A DNA stretch of 63,775 bases. Origin: Streptomyces cahuitamycinicus. GTDB lineage: Bacteria > Actinomycetota > Actinomycetes > Streptomycetales > Streptomycetaceae. Below, in pieces: positions 35,073 to 43,555 of the stretch. Location of the stretch: NCBI RefSeq assembly GCF_002891435.1, contig NZ_POUC01000005.1, forward strand, positions 1 through 63,775, in the 5' to 3' direction. Position 1 is the stretch's first letter, and the number at the start of each line of letters is the position of its first letter. Below the pieces are notes generated by a model, which saw only the letters and a program-made list of their open reading frames with translations, did no database searches and had not been told where the DNA came from. A program made the position numbers and the translations under genes.

Positions 35073-36770
35073 GTGGCGGAACGGAGTACGGCTGCCGTCG
35101 ACGTGGCAGACAACAGCGACGACACGTCGCTGACCGCACAGGCGGACCAGTCCACGGCCGACGGGGTGGCCAAGAACCGGGAGCGGGACACGGACAGCGA
35201 CGAGGCACAGGAGAGCACCCGGACCGACGGTGCCGGAACGACCTCGCCGCCCGAACTGCACAGTGGTCACAAACTCGCCAGACGCTATCGCCTCGAGGAG
35301 TGCGTCACCCGTCTGGACGGTTTCAGCAGTTGGCGTGCCGTGGACGAGAAGCTCCGCCGCGCCGTCGGCGTGCACATCCTGCCCGCCGACCACTCGCGCG
35401 CCCGCTCCGTCCTGGCGGCCGCCCGCTCCTCCGCTCTCCTGGGCGACCCCCGCTTCGTCCAGGTGCTGGACGCGGTGGAGGAGAACAATGTCGTCTACGT
35501 CGTCCACGAGTGGCTTCCCGACGCGACGGAACTGACCACGCTCCTCGCCTCCGGGCCCCTGGAACCCTATGACGCCTACCAGATGGTCAGTCAGGTCTCC
35601 TCCGCCATGGCCGCAGCCCATCGTGAGGGCCTCGCCCACCTGCGGCTGAACCCCAACGCCGTACTGCGCGCCTCGACCGGCCAGTGGCGTATCCGCGGCC
35701 TCGCCGTGAACGCCGCCCTGCGCGGCGTCGCGTCCGACACTCCGCAGCGCACCGACACCGAGGCCATCGGCGCCCTGCTGTACGCGGCGCTCACCCAGCG
35801 CTGGCCGTACGAGAGCGACGCCTACGGTCTGTCGGGCCTGCCGAAGGACATCGGCCTGATCGCGCCCGACCAGGTGCGGGCCGGCGTGCACCGCGGTCTG
35901 TCCGAGCTGTCGATGCGCGCGCTCGCCAACGACGGTGCCACCGCCTCTCGGCACGAGTCGCCGTGCACCACGCCTGAGGAGTTGGTGAAGGCGATCGGCG
36001 AGATGCCCCGCATCCGTCCGCCGGAGCCGGCGTTCACCGCCCCGCCCGAGTACCAGCGCACGACGTATCAGCAGGGCACCTACGGCCGTCAGTCCCCGCG
36101 CCCCGGCGTCACCCAGCCGATCCCGTCCCCGCCGCCTCCGCTCCAGAGCCGCACGGGCAAGGCCCTGAAATGGGCCGTCTCCGCACTCCTGATCGCCGCG
36201 CTGGGCCTCGGCAGCTGGCAGCTGGCGGACGCGCTGATGGACCAGGGCGGCAAGAACGAGGACCCGGGCCAGACGCAGACGAACGACGGGAACGACAAGA
36301 GCCCGAAGAAGCCGACCGGCGGCAAGCCCATCGCCATCAGTGGTGCCCGCGACTTCGATCCTCTCGGGGATCAGACGGAGAAGCCGTCGGCCATAGGGAA
36401 GGTCTACGACAACAGCACGGCCACCTATTGGCAGACGGATTTCTACCTGAGCGCGGACTTCGGCCGTCTGAAGTCGGGCGTCGGCATCATCCTCGACCTC
36501 GGCAAGACCCAGCAGGTAGGGAAGGTGACCGTCACATTCGTGGGGGACACCTCGGTCGAGCTTCGGAGCGCGAGCCCCGACGCGGGCTCGGAGCCGACGT
36601 CCCTCGACTCCTACTCCGAGGTCGCCCAAGGTTCGGGAACGACCGTCCAGCTCAAGCCCGACAAGTCCCTCAAGAGCCGGTATCTCCTGGTGTGGCTGAC
36701 GAAACTGCCCATACAGCCCGACGACGGCAAGTGGCGCGGCAGGGTGGCGGACATCAAGGTGACCAGCTGA
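35073..36770 (+). CDS. Membrane pseudokinase with extracellular C-terminal domain
   Basis: 565 residues from GTG 35073; an upstream GTG at 34992 is also in frame. The N-terminal half is a kinase fold ('HKLARRYRLEECVTRLDGFS') without catalytic residues: the HRD position reads 'GLAHLRLNPNAVLR' and the DFG position 'WRIRGLAVN'. A proline-rich linker, one helix ('WAVSALLIAALGLGSWQLAD') and a discoidin-like extracellular domain ('LSADFGRLKSGVGIILDLGK') follow. In mycobacteria the pseudokinase is fused to MurJ and binds FhaA; here it is a separate gene next to murJ, so a wall-synthesis adaptor role is inferred. Confidence 0.82.
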   Translation: MAERSTAAVDVADNSDDTSLTAQADQSTADGVAKNRERDTDSDEAQESTRTDGAGTTSPPELHSGHKLARRYRLEECVTRLDGFSSWRAVDEKLRRAVGVHILPADHSRARSVLAAARSSALLGDPRFVQVLDAVEENNVVYVVHEWLPDATELTTLLASGPLEPYDAYQMVSQVSSAMAAAHREGLAHLRLNPNAVLRASTGQWRIRGLAVNAALRGVASDTPQRTDTEAIGALLYAALTQRWPYESDAYGLSGLPKDIGLIAPDQVRAGVHRGLSELSMRALANDGATASRHESPCTTPEELVKAIGEMPRIRPPEPAFTAPPEYQRTTYQQGTYGRQSPRPGVTQPIPSPPPPLQSRTGKALKWAVSALLIAALGLGSWQLADALMDQGGKNEDPGQTQTNDGNDKSPKKPTGGKPIAISGARDFDPLGDQTEKPSAIGKVYDNSTATYWQTDFYLSADFGRLKSGVGIILDLGKTQQVGKVTVTFVGDTSVELRSASPDAGSEPTSLDSYSEVAQGSGTTVQLKPDKSLKSRYLLVWLTKLPIQPDDGKWRGRVADIKVTS

Positions 36771-36797
36771 CGGCATCTGCCTCGAGGAAGGAGGCCG

Positions 36798-37517
36798 ATG
36801 GCAGACGGCACTGACGGAGTGAGCGATCAGGATTTGCTCGCCCGCCACGTCGAAGGCGACCCCGATGCCTTCGGTGAGATCGTGCGGCGGCATCGCGACC
36901 GGCTCTGGGCCGTCGCCCTGCGGACGCTCGGCGACCGCGAGGAAGCCGCTGACGCCGTGCAGGACGCCCTCGTGTCCGCATACCGGGCCGCCCACACCTT
37001 CCGGGGCCAGTCGGCCGTCACAACGTGGCTGCACAGGATCACGGTGAACGCCTGTCTGGACCGCGCCCGCAAGGCGGCTTCCCGGAAGACCTCTCCCGTC
37101 GACGACACCGAGCGCCTGGAGCAGCTGCTGGAGCCGCACGAGTCGGCCTCGGCTCCTGCCGAGCGCAATGATCTCCACCGGCAGCTCATCGAAGCCCTGG
37201 GAACCCTGCCGACCGACCAGCGTGCCGCGCTCGTCCTGGTGGACATGCAGGGCTACCCGGTCGCCGAGGCAGCCCGCATCCTCGACGTGCCCACCGGCAC
37301 GGTGAAGAGCAGATGTGCACGCGGAAGAGCCAGACTCCTACCGCTGCTCACCCATCTACGGCAGGACGGCGGCGGTGAGGGCAAGAACCCGGACGGGGAA
37401 CGGAACCGGACGCAGAGCCCGGCCGTCCCACCCGCAGCGGGCCCGCCCCGAGCGGGATCTACGGACACAGGACCGAGCGGCTCAGCTGCAGTGAAGGGCG
37501 GAGGTGGACGAGCGTGA
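36798..37517 (+). CDS. sigM: ECF sigma factor SigM
   Basis: 239 residues. Region 2 'DAFGEIVRRHRDRLWAVALR' and 'VQDALVSAYRAAHTFRGQSA', and region 4 'LPTDQRAALVLVDMQGYPVA' with 'VPTGTVKSRCARGRARLL', are typical of ECF sigmas. A Pro/Gly/Ser-rich C-terminal tail of about 50 residues is unusual and probably disordered. The stop overlaps the GTG of the anti-sigma gene, indicating translational coupling. The position next to trxBA matches Streptomyces and Mycobacterium SigM. Confidence 0.9.
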   Translation: MADGTDGVSDQDLLARHVEGDPDAFGEIVRRHRDRLWAVALRTLGDREEAADAVQDALVSAYRAAHTFRGQSAVTTWLHRITVNACLDRARKAASRKTSPVDDTERLEQLLEPHESASAPAERNDLHRQLIEALGTLPTDQRAALVLVDMQGYPVAEAARILDVPTGTVKSRCARGRARLLPLLTHLRQDGGGEGKNPDGERNRTQSPAVPPAAGPPRAGSTDTGPSGSAAVKGGGGRA

Positions 37518-38452
37518 CGTCGACGACAGACATGGCCGGGCACCCGGACGTCGCGGAGATCTCCGACCTCGCCGAGGGACTCCTCCCGCCGGACCGGACC
37601 ACCGACCTGCGCCGCCACCTGGACGAGTGCGAGCTCTGCGCGGATGTGTACGCCTCCGTGGAGGAGATCCGCGGCCTGCTCGGCACACTGCCGGGACCGC
37701 CCCGTATGCCCGCCGACGTCGCGGGCCGCATCGACGCCGCTCTCGCCGCCGAGGCACTACTGAACGCCAGCGGTCCGGAGTCCTCGGAGAGCCCGGAGCC
37801 GGAGAGCGCTCCCGGTTCCGGCGCTGCCGGTGCCCCGTCCGATGACGACAGCGGTGTGAGTGTTTCACGTGAAACATCGACGCCTGCCGACCGGCCCACC
37901 GGCCGTCCCCGCTCTTCCACCACCGGCCCTGGCCGCAAGGACCGCACGCGCATCGGGCGCCGCAGGATCGCCGTCCTGGGGACCGTCTTCACGGTGGCAG
38001 CCCTGGGACTGGGCTCCGTCCTGCTGTCCTCACTCGGAGACAACAAGCCGCCCCATGACACGGCTGGCGAACGGCAGACCACCGCCACGGACACCTTCTC
38101 CGAAGGAAAGCTGCAGAAGCAGGTCACCGATCTCCTGTCCGAGAACAAGACCAAGGGCGGCGGCTCCCGCACCCCCTTCGGCGCAGCGACGGCCCCCGGC
38201 ACCAACCAGCCCAGGGTCTTCAAGGAAGCCGTAGTTCCCGGCTGCGTCCGCGACGGCATCGGACGCGACGATGCGGCCCTGGCCACCGAGAACGGCACCT
38301 ATCAAGGGAAGAAGGCCATGCTCGTGCTGCTTCCCGATGCCTCCGACGCCACTCGGGTCACCGCCTACATCGTCGACGCGACCTGTGTGGACCAAGCGGC
38401 GTCCACTGCAGCCGGCAAGGTGCTCTTGGAGCGCACGTACCCGTCCGCCTGA
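37514..38452 (+). CDS. Membrane-anchored anti-sigma factor for SigM
   Basis: 312 residues from GTG 37514. The zinc-type anti-sigma motif is H35-x3-C39-x2-C42 in 'RRHLDECELCADVY'. A disordered linker follows, then a single membrane helix ('IAVLGTVFTVAALGLGSVLL') and an extracellular domain. Its soluble N-terminus should bind SigM and release it on an envelope or redox signal. The linker codes for VSRET (residues 117-121) because a perfect parS site lies within the gene. Confidence 0.85.
   Translation: MTSTTDMAGHPDVAEISDLAEGLLPPDRTTDLRRHLDECELCADVYASVEEIRGLLGTLPGPPRMPADVAGRIDAALAAEALLNASGPESSESPEPESAPGSGAAGAPSDDDSGVSVSRETSTPADRPTGRPRSSTTGPGRKDRTRIGRRRIAVLGTVFTVAALGLGSVLLSSLGDNKPPHDTAGERQTTATDTFSEGKLQKQVTDLLSENKTKGGGSRTPFGAATAPGTNQPRVFKEAVVPGCVRDGIGRDDAALATENGTYQGKKAMLVLLPDASDATRVTAYIVDATCVDQAASTAAGKVLLERTYPSA
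37862..37875. other. parS site 9 (inside the anti-sigma gene)
   Basis: Perfect GTTTCACGTGAAAC within the coding sequence, read as VSRET in the disordered linker. Confidence 0.92.
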
Positions 38453-38544
38453 GCGAACGCTCCTTCTTCCCCCTGCGGATCCGCCCGCAGCCTCACCACA
38501 CGGCCGCCACAGGGTGCCGGTTCTCCGTGTGCCCGGACACAGCG

Positions 38545-38570
38545 GGAATGCGCGCCCCTTAGGATCCGTT
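38545..38570 (+). promoter_or_regulatory. SigR-type promoter of trxBA
   Basis: GGAAT (38545-38549) and GTT (38568-38570) separated by exactly 18 bp match the SigR consensus GGAAT-N18-GTT. It lies 71 bp before trxB, and thioredoxin genes are known SigR targets in Streptomyces, induced by disulfide stress. Confidence 0.8.
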
Positions 38571-38641
38571 GGGTGGGGTGAGAGTTCCGAAAGAAGCTCC
38601 CACCGGTCGAACGACGCAGTCCAGAGACGAGGAATCCAGCC

Positions 38642-39610
38642 GTGAGCGACGTCCGAAACGTGATCATCATCGGCTCCGGGCCCGCCGGCTACACGGCGGC
38701 CCTCTACACCGCGCGCGCGTCGCTGAAGCCGCTGGTGTTCGAGGGTGCCGTCACCGCCGGTGGTGCGCTCATGAACACCACGGACGTCGAGAACTTCCCG
38801 GGCTTCCGGGACGGCATCATGGGCCCTGACCTCATGGACAACATGCGCGCCCAGGCGGAGCGCTTCGGCGCCGAACTCATCCCGGACGACATCGTGGCTG
38901 TTGATCTGAGCGGTGAGATCAAGACCGTCACGGACACGGCCGGCACCGTCCACCAGGCCAAGGCCGTCATCGTCACCACCGGCTCGCAGCACCGCAAGTT
39001 GGGTCTGCCGAACGAGGACGCCCTCTCCGGCCGTGGTGTGTCGTGGTGCGCCACCTGTGACGGGTTCTTCTTCAAGGACCAGGACATCGCCGTGATCGGC
39101 GGTGGTGACACCGCGATGGAGGAGGCCACCTTCCTCTCGCGGTTCGCCAAGTCCGTGACCGTCGTCCACCGTCGCGACACCCTGCGCGCCTCCAAGGCCA
39201 TGCAGGAGCGCGCCTTCGCCGACCCAAAGATCAACTTCGTGTGGGACAGCGAGGTCGCCGAGATCCAGGGTGGCCCGAAGCTCTCGGGTCTGAAGCTGCG
39301 CAATCTCAAGACCGGTGAGATCTCGGACCTGCCGGTGACCGGCCTGTTCATCGCCATCGGCCACGACCCGCGCACCGAGCTCTTCAAGGGCCAGCTCGAC
39401 CTGGACGAAGAGGGCTACCTGAAGGTGGAAGCGCCGTCGACGCGCACGAACCTGACCGGCGTCTTCGCCGCCGGTGATGTGGTCGACCACACCTACCGTC
39501 AGGCGATCACCGCGGCCGGGACCGGCTGCTCCGCAGCTCTCGACGCCGAGCGCTACCTCGCCGCCCTGGCGGACGAGGAGCAGCCCGAGCCCGAGAAGAC
39601 CTCTGTCTGA
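38642..39610 (+). CDS. trxB: Thioredoxin reductase
   Basis: 322 residues. FAD site '[20 protein letters not shown]', redox pair in '[15 protein letters not shown]', NADPH site '[19 protein letters not shown]', and '[20 protein letters not shown]' near the end. It transfers electrons from NADPH to thioredoxin. It lies 43 bp before trxA and behind the SigR-type promoter. Confidence 0.96.
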   Translation: MSDVRNVIIIGSGPAGYTAALYTARASLKPLVFEGAVTAGGALMNTTDVENFPGFRDGIMGPDLMDNMRAQAERFGAELIPDDIVAVDLSGEIKTVTDTAGTVHQAKAVIVTTGSQHRKLGLPNEDALSGRGVSWCATCDGFFFKDQDIAVIGGGDTAMEEATFLSRFAKSVTVVHRRDTLRASKAMQERAFADPKINFVWDSEVAEIQGGPKLSGLKLRNLKTGEISDLPVTGLFIAIGHDPRTELFKGQLDLDEEGYLKVEAPSTRTNLTGVFAAGDVVDHTYRQAITAAGTGCSAALDAERYLAALADEEQPEPEKTSV

Positions 39611-39653
39611 CCTCTCCCTACCCGCCCCACGCACAACCAATAAGGAGCCCTCC

Positions 39654-39986
39654 GTGGCCGGCACCCTGAAGAACGTGACCGACGACTCCTTCGAGCAGGA
39701 CGTCCTGAAGAGCGATAAGCCTGTTCTGGTGGACTTCTGGGCCGCCTGGTGCGGTCCTTGCCGCCAGATCGCGCCGTCCCTGGAGGCGATCGCCTCCGAA
39801 TACGGCGACAAGATCGAGATCGTCAAGCTGAACATCGACGAGAACCCGGGTACGGCCGCCAAGTACGGCGTCATGTCCATCCCGACCCTGAACGTCTACC
39901 AGGGTGGCGAGGTCGCCAAGACCATCGTGGGCGCGAAGCCGAAGGCAGCGATCGTCCGCGACCTCGAAGAGTTCATCGCCGAGTGA
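39654..39986 (+). CDS. trxA: Thioredoxin
   Basis: 110 residues from a GTG preceded by TAAGGAG. The active site is 'FWAAWCGPCRQIAPSLEAIA' and the cis-Pro strand is 'YGVMSIPTLNVYQGGE'. It reduces protein disulfides in the cytoplasm and is itself reduced by the adjacent TrxB. A parS site and a strong hairpin follow. Confidence 0.96.
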   Translation: MAGTLKNVTDDSFEQDVLKSDKPVLVDFWAAWCGPCRQIAPSLEAIASEYGDKIEIVKLNIDENPGTAAKYGVMSIPTLNVYQGGEVAKTIVGAKPKAAIVRDLEEFIAE

Positions 39987-40016
39987 TTCGGCTGTACCGT
40001 CGCTCCGGCGGTGCAT

Positions 40017-40030
40017 GTTTCACGTGAAAC
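40017..40030. other. parS site 10
   Basis: Perfect GTTTCACGTGAAAC 30 bp after the trxA stop, directly before the terminator hairpin. Confidence 0.92.
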
Positions 40031-40066
40031 ACGAGTGGGCCAACCCGGAAGGGATGGCCCACTCGT
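40031..40066. terminator. Bidirectional terminator after trxA
   Basis: A 12-bp stem, ACGAGTGGGCCA against its complement, 12-base loop. It lies between the convergent trxA and acetyltransferase genes. Confidence 0.8.
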
Positions 40067-40095
40067 TTGGCTGAGCGGTCGCAAAGGGGCTGCTT

Positions 40096-40713
40096 CTACA
40101 GCGGTCGCAAGGCCGGCTCCTTCTGCACGGCACCCAGAAGCCGGTCCAGCGCCATCTCGACGTCTTCCTTCCAGGAGAGCGTCGACCTGAGTTCCAGCCT
40201 CAGCCGGGGATGGACGGGGTGCTGGCGGACCGTCTTGAAGCCCACCGCCAGGAGGTGATCGGCGGGCAGCACACAGGCGGGTTCCTTCCAGCGCGCATCT
40301 CCGAAGGCCTCGATCGCCTTGAACCCTCGCCGCAGCAGATCCTTGGCCACCGTCTGCACCATCACCCGGCCCAGTCCCTGCCCTTGATAGCCCGGCACGA
40401 TGAACGCGGTGATCAGCTGTACCGCATCAGGTGAGACAGGACTCGTGGGAAACGCCGTGGAACGAGGGACATAGGCAGGCGGGGCGTAGAGGACGAAGCC
40501 CACCGGCACGTCGTCGACGTACACGACCCGTCCGCAGGATCCCCAGTCCAGCAGAACCGCCGAGATCCAGGCCTCCTTCTCCGGAGCCGCTGTGTCCGCC
40601 TTTACCGCGGCCTCACCGCTGACTGGGTCGAGTTCCCAGAAGACACACGAGCGACAACGCTTGGGCAAGTCCTGGAGGTTGTCCAGCGTGAGCGGTACGA
40701 GCCGGCGGCCCAT
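40096..40713 (-). CDS. GNAT-family acetyltransferase next to parB
   Basis: 205 residues. 'RRLVPLTLDNLQDLPKRCRS' begins the protein, with a Cys-rich 'CRSCVFWELDP'. The acetyl-CoA loop is 'IVPGYQGQGLGRVMVQTVAK' (about residues 110-129). Homologues occupy this place between trxA and parB across Streptomyces, but no substrate is established. The ATG at 40713 overlaps a possible small upstream ORF. Confidence 0.83.
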   Translation of the reverse strand: MGRRLVPLTLDNLQDLPKRCRSCVFWELDPVSGEAAVKADTAAPEKEAWISAVLLDWGSCGRVVYVDDVPVGFVLYAPPAYVPRSTAFPTSPVSPDAVQLITAFIVPGYQGQGLGRVMVQTVAKDLLRRGFKAIEAFGDARWKEPACVLPADHLLAVGFKTVRQHPVHPRLRLELRSTLSWKEDVEMALDRLLGAVQKEPALRPL

Positions 40714-40862
40714 GAAGGCTGTTCCTCGCTTCCTTCGCCCGCCGCCGCGTCGCGGGCGGCTGTCAGAGCGCTCCGTTCCCTGAGGAGACTGCCGATGAAC
40801 CCACCGACCGCTCCCAGCCCCAAACCGGTGCTCACCAGTCCGGTGCGGCTCATGCTTCGCAT
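40602..40862 (-). CDS. Possible small membrane protein overlapping the acetyltransferase
   Basis: 86 residues. The first about 50 look protein-like, with a hydrophobic glycine-rich segment 'GLVSTGLGLGAVGGFIGSLL' followed by a charged helix. The last about 37 residues overlap the acetyltransferase in another frame and have no coding character. It may be real with an inexact end, or a chance ORF in the 5' region. Confidence 0.3.
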   Translation of the reverse strand: MRSMSRTGLVSTGLGLGAVGGFIGSLLRERSALTAARDAAAGEGSEEQPSWAAGSYRSRWTTSRTCPSVVARVSSGNSTQSAVRPR

Positions 40863-40960
40863 GGCCCCTGCCTTCTCTCAGAGGTGTTGCCAAGTGGTTG
40901 CGCCGTGCCCGAACGCATCGTATCGACGTTGCGATTCCATCGATACCGCCAGAAAGGAAA

Positions 40961-41001
40961 GAGCGGGCCACGTTCCGGCACACACCGGACACGGCCCGCT
41001 C
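40961..41001 (-). terminator. Terminator of the parAB operon
   Basis: GAGCGGGCC (40961-40969) pairs with GGCCCGCTC (40993-41001), with an inner CCGG/CCGG helix. It starts 36 bp beyond the parB stop. Confidence 0.75.
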
Positions 41002-41036
41002 TCCCTCCTGCACAGCAGATGCTCCTTGCCGGAGGC

Positions 41037-42137
41037 TCAGGACTCGCTCGCCTCGGAGTCGCCCTCCAGCAGACTCTTCTGAAGGACCGGCCCTTCGCCA
41101 GGAGCGAATGAGCCAAGGATCCGCTCAAGATCCTCCATCGAGGCGAACTCGACGGTGATCTTGCCCTTCTTCTGCCCCAGGTCGACCTTCACGCGTGTCT
41201 CAAAGCGGTCGGACAGCCGCGTGGCAAGGTCGGACAGCGCAGGAGAGACCCGCGCACCGGCACGCGGGCCCTTGGGCTTCTGAGCCTTCTGAGGCCGCGA
41301 CCCCATCAGGGTCACGATCTCCTCGACGGCTCGCACCGAGAGGCCTTCGGCGACGATGCGGTGGGCCAGCCGATCCTGCTCCTCCGAATCCTCGACAGAG
41401 ATCAGCGCCCTGGCGTGGCCTGCTGAGAGCACCCCGGCGGCCACCCGCCGCTGCACGGCCGGCGAGAGCTTCAGCAGACGCAGGGTGTTGGACACCTGCG
41501 GCCGGGACCGGCCGATGCGGTCCGCCAGCTGGTCATGCGTGCAGCTGAAGTCCCTCAGCAATTGGTCGTAGGCGGCTGCCTCTTCCAGGGGATTCAGCTG
41601 GGCGCGGTGCAGGTTCTCGAGCAGAGCGTCCAGGAGGAGCTTCTCGTCCTCCGTGGCCCGCACGATCGCCGGGATCGCCTCCAGACCCGCCTCGCGGCAG
41701 GCGCGCCAGCGACGCTCACCCATGATGAGCTCATAGCGGGCGGGGCCCACCTGCCGTACGACGACCGGCTGAAGAAGCCCCACTTCCTTGATGGAGGTGA
41801 TGAGCTCGTGCAGCGCGTCCTCGTCGAATACCTCACGGGGCTGACGAGGGTTCGGCGTAATGGAGTCGAGAGGGATCTCGGCAAAGTGCGCACCGACGGG
41901 CGCCGCAGGCGCGGCGGGAGCCGTCGGCTGCACCGGCTCCTCTGTTTCACGTGAAACAGTCGGAAGAGTCGCTACCTTCGCCGCGGCCACCCCACGATCG
42001 TTCGGCAGGGCAGGTACTGCCGCAGGGGATGCGGAAACAGCGTTCCCCGCCGCAGCCTGAGCCACCGACTTCTCCGTCGGCGCAGCAGGGATCAGTGCGC
42101 CGAGACCACGGCCCAACCCCCTTCGTCGCTCGCTCAC
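41037..42137 (-). CDS. parB: Chromosome segregation protein ParB
   Basis: 366 residues. A disordered N-terminus contains VSRET (residues 61-65, encoded by a parS site). The CTPase domain includes '[20 protein letters not shown]' and '[20 protein letters not shown]' (box II); the helix-turn-helix is '[20 protein letters not shown]'; a C-terminal dimerisation domain ends the protein. It loads on parS, slides as a CTP-bound clamp, and organises the origin region for segregation in sporulating hyphae. It overlaps parA by 4 bp. Confidence 0.97.
   Translation of the reverse strand: MSERRRGLGRGLGALIPAAPTEKSVAQAAAGNAVSASPAAVPALPNDRGVAAAKVATLPTVSRETEEPVQPTAPAAPAAPVGAHFAEIPLDSITPNPRQPREVFDEDALHELITSIKEVGLLQPVVVRQVGPARYELIMGERRWRACREAGLEAIPAIVRATEDEKLLLDALLENLHRAQLNPLEEAAAYDQLLRDFSCTHDQLADRIGRSRPQVSNTLRLLKLSPAVQRRVAAGVLSAGHARALISVEDSEEQDRLAHRIVAEGLSVRAVEEIVTLMGSRPQKAQKPKGPRAGARVSPALSDLATRLSDRFETRVKVDLGQKKGKITVEFASMEDLERILGSFAPGEGPVLQKSLLEGDSEASES
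41944..41957. other. parS site 11 (inside parB)
   Basis: Perfect GTTTCACGTGAAAC in the parB coding sequence, read as VSRET; the dyad extends to CTGTTTCACGTGAAACAG. Confidence 0.92.
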
Positions 42138-43210
42138 TGAATGCCCTCCACCATGCTCGGGTCGTTCTGCTGTACGCCGATATGGGCGTGCGTCGCGTCA
42201 TAGCTGATGCCGACGCCCTTCAGCGCGATCTCTCGTGCCGCCTCAAGGTAGGAGAGGGCACCACTCGATCCAGGATCGTAAGTCAGTACCGTCTGCCCAT
42301 AACTCGGCGCCTCCGAGATACGGACAGAGCGGGGGATGCTCGTGCGCAGTACCTCGTCACCGAAGTGGGTGCGCACCTCTTCCGCGACCTGGGACGCGAG
42401 CCGCGTCCGGCCGTCATACATGGTGAGCAGGATGGTCGACACATGAAGGGCGGGGTTGAGGTGCCCCCGCACCAGGTCGACGTTGCGTAGCAGCTGCCCG
42501 AGCCCTTCCAACGCGTAGTACTCGCATTGGATGGGGATCAGCACTTCCTGTCCCGCCACCAACGCATTGACCGTCAGGAGACCGAGGGAGGGCGGGCAGT
42601 CGATGAGGATGTAGTCCAAAGGCTGCTCGTACGCCTGGATCGCACGCTGCAGCCGGCTCTCCCGTGCCACCAGAGACACCAACTCGATCTCCGCACCGGC
42701 GAGATCGATCGTGGCGGGGGCGCAGAAGAGGCCCTCGACGTCGGGGACCGGCTGGACCACCTCGGAGAGCGGCCTGCTGTCGACCAAGACGTCATAGATG
42801 GACGGCACTTCGGCGTGGTGGTCGATGCCCAGCGCGGTGGACGCATTGCCTTGAGGGTCAAGGTCGACCACCAGGACCCGACCACCGTGCAGCGCCAGGG
42901 ATGCGGCAAGGTTGACGGTCGTCGTTGTCTTGCCTACACCGCCCTTCTGATTGGCGACCACCATGATCCGGGTCTGCTCGGGCCGTGGCAGGCCCTCGTC
43001 GGCACGGCCCAGAGCCTCCACCGCCAGTTGGGCAGCACGACCGATGGGAGTGTCGTCCATCGGAGGCGGCGTTTCACGTGAAACATCCGCCCCCATCGAC
43101 TCGGTACGGGGACCGGGGACCGGATCGGTCATCGGTCCCGCGATGTTGGCGTCGGACCGCACGGATTCACTCTCCTCGACTTCAGGCTCGCAATGAACAG
43201 AGCCTCCCAT
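42134..43210 (-). CDS. parA: Chromosome partitioning ATPase ParA
   Basis: 358 residues. The deviant Walker A is '[20 protein letters not shown]' (about residues 88-107), followed by '[20 protein letters not shown]'. The N-terminal about 78 residues are disordered and include VSRET (43-47). ParA-ATP dimers bind DNA nonspecifically and are displaced by ParB, moving origins into spore compartments. The ATG at 43210 gives the usual Streptomyces length; the frame stays open to 43408. Confidence 0.95.
   Translation of the reverse strand: MGGSVHCEPEVEESESVRSDANIAGPMTDPVPGPRTESMGADVSRETPPPMDDTPIGRAAQLAVEALGRADEGLPRPEQTRIMVVANQKGGVGKTTTTVNLAASLALHGGRVLVVDLDPQGNASTALGIDHHAEVPSIYDVLVDSRPLSEVVQPVPDVEGLFCAPATIDLAGAEIELVSLVARESRLQRAIQAYEQPLDYILIDCPPSLGLLTVNALVAGQEVLIPIQCEYYALEGLGQLLRNVDLVRGHLNPALHVSTILLTMYDGRTRLASQVAEEVRTHFGDEVLRTSIPRSVRISEAPSYGQTVLTYDPGSSGALSYLEAAREIALKGVGISYDATHAHIGVQQNDPSMVEGIQ
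43071..43084. other. parS site 12 (inside parA)
   Basis: Perfect GTTTCACGTGAAAC in the parA coding sequence, read as VSRET in the N-terminal tail. Confidence 0.92.
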
Positions 43211-43555
43211 GTCTTCGGGGTCGTGAACCAGTGAGGCCTGGCGTTCTGTGGAGAAATCCACCTCTGTGGATACCTCAGGTGCCTCATCGAGTGAACCTAG
43301 AGGCTTTCGGTCGCGGGGTTCGGCCGCAGCGCGGCCACGACTGATGATGCCGTGCAGCAGTGAGCGACGTTTCACGTGAAACACGATGCACAGCAGCCGA
43401 GGCCGCACTGTCGCGACACTCCGGCTTGCATAGGTTCGGCAGCTTGTGTGGAGTACGTCTCGTCGTCAGGACGGATCAGCGTCGAAGAGCGGAGCAGTGC
43501 TGGAAAGTCCGGATCAGTGCCGGAAGAACGGAGAGCATCCGACAGCCGGATCAAC
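43211..43555. promoter_or_regulatory. parA upstream region
   Basis: 345 bp between rsmG and parA, where the parAB promoters should lie. One parS site is central to it. The parA frame remains open to 43408 and is a possible extension, but its composition is not protein-like. No clear sigma factor motif was found. Confidence 0.5.
43369..43382. other. parS site 13
   Basis: Perfect GTTTCACGTGAAAC about 160 bp upstream of the parA start; the site closest to oriC (about 6.5 kb). ParB bound here could affect parAB transcription. Confidence 0.92.

Noticed and set aside
43211..43408. N-terminal extension of ParA by 66 residues
   Set aside because: The composition is not protein-like, it would read a parS site as FHVK, and the ATG at 43210 gives the usual family length.
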